From Shinella sp. (GTDB lineage Bacteria; Pseudomonadota; Alphaproteobacteria; Rhizobiales; Rhizobiaceae): a DNA stretch of 64,000 bases. Positions 60,940 to 64,000 of the stretch are shown piece by piece. Under the pieces are notes generated by a model. The model did no database searches. It saw only the letters and a list, made by a program, of their open reading frames with translations, and had not been told where the DNA came from. The stretch spans positions 43,166 to 107,165 of the forward strand of contig QFQX01000014.1 in assembly GCA_003248775.1 (NCBI GenBank), written 5' to 3'. Each line of letters opens with the position of its first letter. Position 1 is the stretch's first letter. A program made the translations under genes and the position numbers.

Positions 60940-60963
60940 CAAGCAATAGTGCTTGTCGCGCGA
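60940..60963. promoter_or_regulatory. Inverted repeat in the sdhC upstream region
   Basis: CAAGCA (60940-60945) and TGCTTG (60950-60955) are perfect 6-bp arms with spacer ATAG, directly followed by the palindrome TCGCGCGA (60956-60963). It lies 110 bases before sdhC in a 295-bp gap with no gene, and could be an operator for the succinate dehydrogenase operon. The regulator is unknown. Confidence 0.3.
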
Positions 60964-61073
60964 CATTTCGGGGATTAAACGTCGCCGTTGATGCAATGCA
61001 CCAAGCTATTTTTGGGCATTGCCACGGAGGATATCCGAGATCTCGGACCGCATTGCAACGCCGCGAGGTTCTG

Positions 61074-61469
61074 ATGGCGAATGTGACAAATAACCGGCCA
61101 TTGTCGCCGCATCTGCAAATCTACAAGCCGATCCCGACCATGGTGATGTCGATCCTGCATCGCATCACTGGTGGCGCGCTTTATTTCGGCACGCTGCTGG
61201 TCGCGTGGTGGCTGATCGCTGCTTCGACGGGTGCTACCTATTTCGAGTGGGTCAGCTGGTTCATGGGCACGTTGATCGGCCGATTGATCCTGTTCGGTTA
61301 CACCTGGGCTCTGGTTCACCATATGCTCGGCGGCCTGCGCCACCTGATGTGGGATCTCGGTTACGGCTTCGACAAGCATTTTTCGACCAAGCTCGCCAAG
61401 GCCATGTTCGCCGGTTCGGTGGTGCTCACCCTGGTGATCTGGGTGATCGCCTACATCGTTCGCGCTTGA
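61074..61469 (+). CDS. sdhC: Succinate dehydrogenase cytochrome b556 subunit
   Basis: A 131-residue membrane subunit from ATG 61074 (GAGG upstream) with three helices. It starts ANVTNNRPLSPHLQIYKPIPTM, a typical SdhC N-terminus. The heme b ligand histidine is in the LVHHMLGGLRHLMWD block. It anchors the flavoprotein/iron-sulfur dimer and passes electrons to ubiquinone in complex II. A longer upstream frame is not conserved. Confidence 0.96.
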   Translation: MANVTNNRPLSPHLQIYKPIPTMVMSILHRITGGALYFGTLLVAWWLIAASTGATYFEWVSWFMGTLIGRLILFGYTWALVHHMLGGLRHLMWDLGYGFDKHFSTKLAKAMFAGSVVLTLVIWVIAYIVRA

Positions 61470-61479
61470 GGTAATTTCC

Positions 61480-61860
61480 ATGGATATGCGTACTCCGCTC
61501 GGCAAGGTCCGCGGCCTCGGCTCGGCAAAGGACGGGACCGAACATTTCTGGCGCCAGCGCATGACTGCCGTCGCCAACATCCCCCTCATCATCTTCTTTA
61601 TCGGCTTTGTGGTTCTCTACGGAGGCTCGCCTTACGCCGAGGTGGTCAGCGCGCTTTCGAACCCGATCGTCGCCGTGATCATGGGGCTCGTCCTCATCTC
61701 GGGTCTCATCCACATGAAGCTTGGCATGCAGGTGATCATCGAGGACTACGTCCATGCGGAAGTGGTCAAGTTCCTTCTCCTGATGCTCAACACGTTCTTC
61801 ACGATCCTGATCGGCGGTCTCTGTCTTTTCGCCATCTTGAAGATCGCATTCGTAGGGTAA
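61480..61860 (+). CDS. sdhD: Succinate dehydrogenase membrane anchor subunit
   Basis: A 126-residue subunit with three helices. The N-terminus MDMRTPLGKVRGLGSAKDG and the motif GLIHMKLGMQVIIEDYVHAE (histidine heme ligand) are typical of alphaproteobacterial SdhD. It follows sdhC after 10 bases and precedes sdhA after 6. Confidence 0.95.
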   Translation: MDMRTPLGKVRGLGSAKDGTEHFWRQRMTAVANIPLIIFFIGFVVLYGGSPYAEVVSALSNPIVAVIMGLVLISGLIHMKLGMQVIIEDYVHAEVVKFLLLMLNTFFTILIGGLCLFAILKIAFVG

Positions 61861-61866
61861 TTCAAC

Positions 61867-63711
61867 ATGGCATCGATCAGTTCTCCCGCTCAGAACGGCA
61901 AGGCCTACAAGTATGTCGACCATTCCTATGACGTCGTCGTCGTAGGCGCCGGCGGCGCCGGCCTGCGCGCCACGCTCGGCATGGCCGAACAGGGCTTCAA
62001 GACCGCCTGCATCACCAAGGTCTTCCCGACCCGCTCGCACACCGTTGCGGCGCAGGGCGGCATTGCGGCCTCGCTTACCAACATGACGCCCGATTGCTGG
62101 CAGTGGCACCTTTACGACACCGTCAAGGGTTCCGACTGGCTCGGCGATGTGGACGCCATGCAGTATCTCGCCATGGAAGCGCCGAAGGCAGTCTATGAGC
62201 TCGAGCATTACGGCGTTCCCTTCTCGCGTAACGAGGAAGGCAAGATCTATCAGCGCCCATTCGGCGGTCACATGCAGAACTACGGCGAAGGCCCGCCGGT
62301 GCAGCGCACCTGCGCTGCCGCCGACCGTACCGGCCACGCCATCCTGCATACGCTCTATGGTCAGTCGCTGCGCAACAATGCCGAATTCTTCATCGAGTAT
62401 TTCGCGCTCGACCTGATCATGTCGGATGACGGCAGCCGCTGCACCGGTGTCGTTGCCTGGAACCTCGACGACGGTACCATCCATCGCTTTTCCGCCAAGA
62501 TGGTGGTTCTGGCGACCGGCGGTTATGGCCGCGCCTATTTCTCCGCGACCTCGGCGCATACCTGCACCGGTGACGGCGGCGGCATGATCGCCCGCGCCAA
62601 CCTGCCGCTGCAGGACATGGAATTCGTGCAGTTCCATCCGACCGGCATTTACGGCGCAGGCTGCCTGATCACCGAAGGTGCGCGCGGCGAAGGCGGCTAT
62701 CTCGTCAACTCCGAAGGCGAGCGCTTCATGGAGCGCTATGCTCCCTCGGCGAAGGACCTCGCATCGCGCGACGTCGTTTCGCGCTGCATGACGATGGAAA
62801 TTCGTGAAGGTCGCGGCGTCGGCAAGAACAAGGATCACATCTTCCTGCATCTCGACCATCTCGATCCGGCCGTTCTGCACGAGCGCCTGCCGGGTATCTC
62901 GGAAAGCGCCAAGATCTTCGCCGGTGTCGATGTGACCCGCGAGCCGATCCCGGTTCTGCCGACCGTTCACTACAACATGGGCGGCATTCCGACGAACTAT
63001 TGGGGCGAAGTGCTGAACGCCGATGCCAATAATCCGGAACGCGTGCTGCCGGGCCTGATGGCGGTCGGCGAAGCCGGTTGCGCGTCGGTGCATGGTGCGA
63101 ACCGTCTCGGCTCGAACTCGCTGATCGACCTGGTGGTCTTCGGCCGTGCTGCCGCCATTCGCGCAGCAGAAGTCATCGATCGTGCCGCCCCGGTTCCGGC
63201 GCTCAATATTGCCGCCTGCGACAAGATCATGGATCGTTTCGACCGCCTGCGTCACGCCTCGGGCCAGACGCCGACCGCCGTGCTGCGCGACAAGATGCAG
63301 CGCGCCATGCAGGACGACGCCGCGGTGTTCCGCACCCAGGAATCGCTCGAAAGCGGCTGCCGCCGCCTCTCGGCGATCTGGAAGGAACTGCCTGATGTCA
63401 AGGTCACAGACCGGTCGCTGGTCTGGAACTCGGATCTCGTCGAAACGCTCGAACTGCACAACCTGATGGCCAACGCCATCACCACGGTATATGGCGCCGA
63501 AGCGCGCAAGGAAAGCCGCGGCAGCCACGCTCGCGAAGACTATGTCGACGGTCCGTTTGCCGGCCGCGACGACGTCAACTGGCGCAAGCATACGCTCGCC
63601 TGGGTTTCGGAAGCTGGCGATGTGAAGCTCGACTATCGTCCTGTTCATACCGACCTGATCGCCGACGGCATCGATCCCAAGAAGATCGCGCCGAAGGCCC
63701 GCGTCTATTGA
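61867..63711 (+). CDS. sdhA: Succinate dehydrogenase flavoprotein subunit
   Basis: A 614-residue subunit. The FAD motif is GAGGAGLRA (about residues 27-35); His58 in TRSHTVAAQGG carries the covalent FAD; HGANRLGSNSLIDLVVFGRA holds the active-site arginine region. It oxidises succinate to fumarate on the cytoplasmic face of the inner membrane. It is complete, with sdhB starting 18 bases later. Confidence 0.98.
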   Translation: MASISSPAQNGKAYKYVDHSYDVVVVGAGGAGLRATLGMAEQGFKTACITKVFPTRSHTVAAQGGIAASLTNMTPDCWQWHLYDTVKGSDWLGDVDAMQYLAMEAPKAVYELEHYGVPFSRNEEGKIYQRPFGGHMQNYGEGPPVQRTCAAADRTGHAILHTLYGQSLRNNAEFFIEYFALDLIMSDDGSRCTGVVAWNLDDGTIHRFSAKMVVLATGGYGRAYFSATSAHTCTGDGGGMIARANLPLQDMEFVQFHPTGIYGAGCLITEGARGEGGYLVNSEGERFMERYAPSAKDLASRDVVSRCMTMEIREGRGVGKNKDHIFLHLDHLDPAVLHERLPGISESAKIFAGVDVTREPIPVLPTVHYNMGGIPTNYWGEVLNADANNPERVLPGLMAVGEAGCASVHGANRLGSNSLIDLVVFGRAAAIRAAEVIDRAAPVPALNIAACDKIMDRFDRLRHASGQTPTAVLRDKMQRAMQDDAAVFRTQESLESGCRRLSAIWKELPDVKVTDRSLVWNSDLVETLELHNLMANAITTVYGAEARKESRGSHAREDYVDGPFAGRDDVNWRKHTLAWVSEAGDVKLDYRPVHTDLIADGIDPKKIAPKARVY

Positions 63712-63729
63712 TCTGAAGAGGAACTGGAC

Positions 63730-64000
63730 ATGGTTGAACTCGCTCTCCCCAAGAACTCCCAGATCACCGAAGGCAAGGTATGGCCGAAACCCGCCGGGGC
63801 CAAGAATGTCCGCGAATACCGGATCTATCGTTGGAACCCGGACGACGGCCAGACCCCGCGCATCGATACCTATTACATCGATATCGATGACTGCGGACCG
63901 ATGGTTCTCGATGGACTTCTGTACATCAAGAACAACATCGACCCGACGCTGACGCTGCGCCGCTCCTGCCGCGAAGGCATCTGCGGTTCCTGCGCGATGA
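63730..64000 (+). CDS. sdhB: Succinate dehydrogenase iron-sulfur subunit, N-terminal part (cut by window edge)
   Basis: The frame from ATG 63730 stays open to the window end (90 residues). It begins MVELALPKNSQITEGKVWPK and includes REYRIYRWNPDDGQTPRIDT and the [2Fe-2S] cysteines in CREGICGSC. The remaining cluster cysteines lie outside the window. It completes the sdhCDAB operon. Confidence 0.95.
   Translation, partial: MVELALPKNSQITEGKVWPKPAGAKNVREYRIYRWNPDDGQTPRIDTYYIDIDDCGPMVLDGLLYIKNNIDPTLTLRRSCREGICGSCAM

Noticed and set aside
61426..63648. 740-codon open frame opposite sdhA and sdhD
   Set aside because: Antisense artefact of GC-rich codon use; sdhA motifs are decisive.
1..64000. Search for tRNA, rRNA, prophage or insertion sequence
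   Set aside because: No cloverleaf-like or rRNA sequence, integrase, transposase or phage structural gene was recognised; the window appears to be a stable chromosomal segment.

Overview
The window looks like a chromosomal segment of an alphaproteobacterium of the Rhizobiaceae (Rhizobium, Agrobacterium or Sinorhizobium group). The reasons are a 2830-residue cyclic beta-1,2-glucan synthase (NdvB/ChvB type), the hemC-hemD-Mic60-hemY block, an sdhCDAB operon with alphaproteobacterial subunits, GC-rich codon use throughout, and small intergenic palindromic repeats of the rhizobial kind. I see no rRNA, tRNA, CRISPR array, insertion sequence or prophage. Coding density is high, and nearly every gene is an intact member of a known family.

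Layout. 1-6247: a truncated MFS permease, an EamA exporter and a DUF2892/RND efflux operon behind an AT-rich palindrome. 6486-16226: the main accessory island. A leftward ABC amino-acid importer operon ending in an M20 amidohydrolase faces a rightward operon of DDAH-like hydrolase, TetR regulator, AruH-like arginine transaminase and AruI-like 2-ketoarginine decarboxylase, followed by an XRE-cupin regulator. Together they look like uptake and breakdown of arginine or a substituted arginine. 16518-25010: cyclic glucan synthase. 25537-33285: Bax inhibitor-1 protein, YbbA/YbbP-type ABC transporter divergent from TesA esterase, RNA ligase-like phosphodiesterase ThpR overlapping a tyrosine phosphatase tail to tail, pterin dehydratase, YkvA protein and an IalB-like secreted protein. 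Three copies of one dispersed repeat sit in this part.

33626-44875: rlmN, a TrpXYZ-type ABC transporter of unknown ligand, LysE exporter, SDR oxidoreductase, argG, Bcr/CflA-type MFS, M3 oligopeptidase and a YiiD-type thioesterase. 45063-50943: typA, GNAT, a secreted unknown protein, ppa, DUF167, YggT and an MFS exporter. 50950-56817 (leftward): hemC, hemD, alphaproteobacterial mitofilin (Mic60), hemY, TerB-like protein and a class I glutamine amidotransferase, probably one operon. 56892-60388 (rightward): tsaD, gpsA, YciI, EVE-domain protein and an ETF-beta lysine methyltransferase homologue with a TTG start. 61074-64000: sdhC, sdhD, sdhA and the start of sdhB, cut by the window edge.

The most unusual items are the arginine/methylarginine-like island, the DUF2892-RND operon with its palindrome, the Mic60-heme operon with a TerB and amidotransferase tail, the dispersed repeat that fills a divergent promoter, and two TTAA-N7-TTAA motifs that resemble CtrA boxes. 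No wholly new system can be claimed from the sequence alone. All family assignments rest on reading motifs and overall resemblance; no database search was run.
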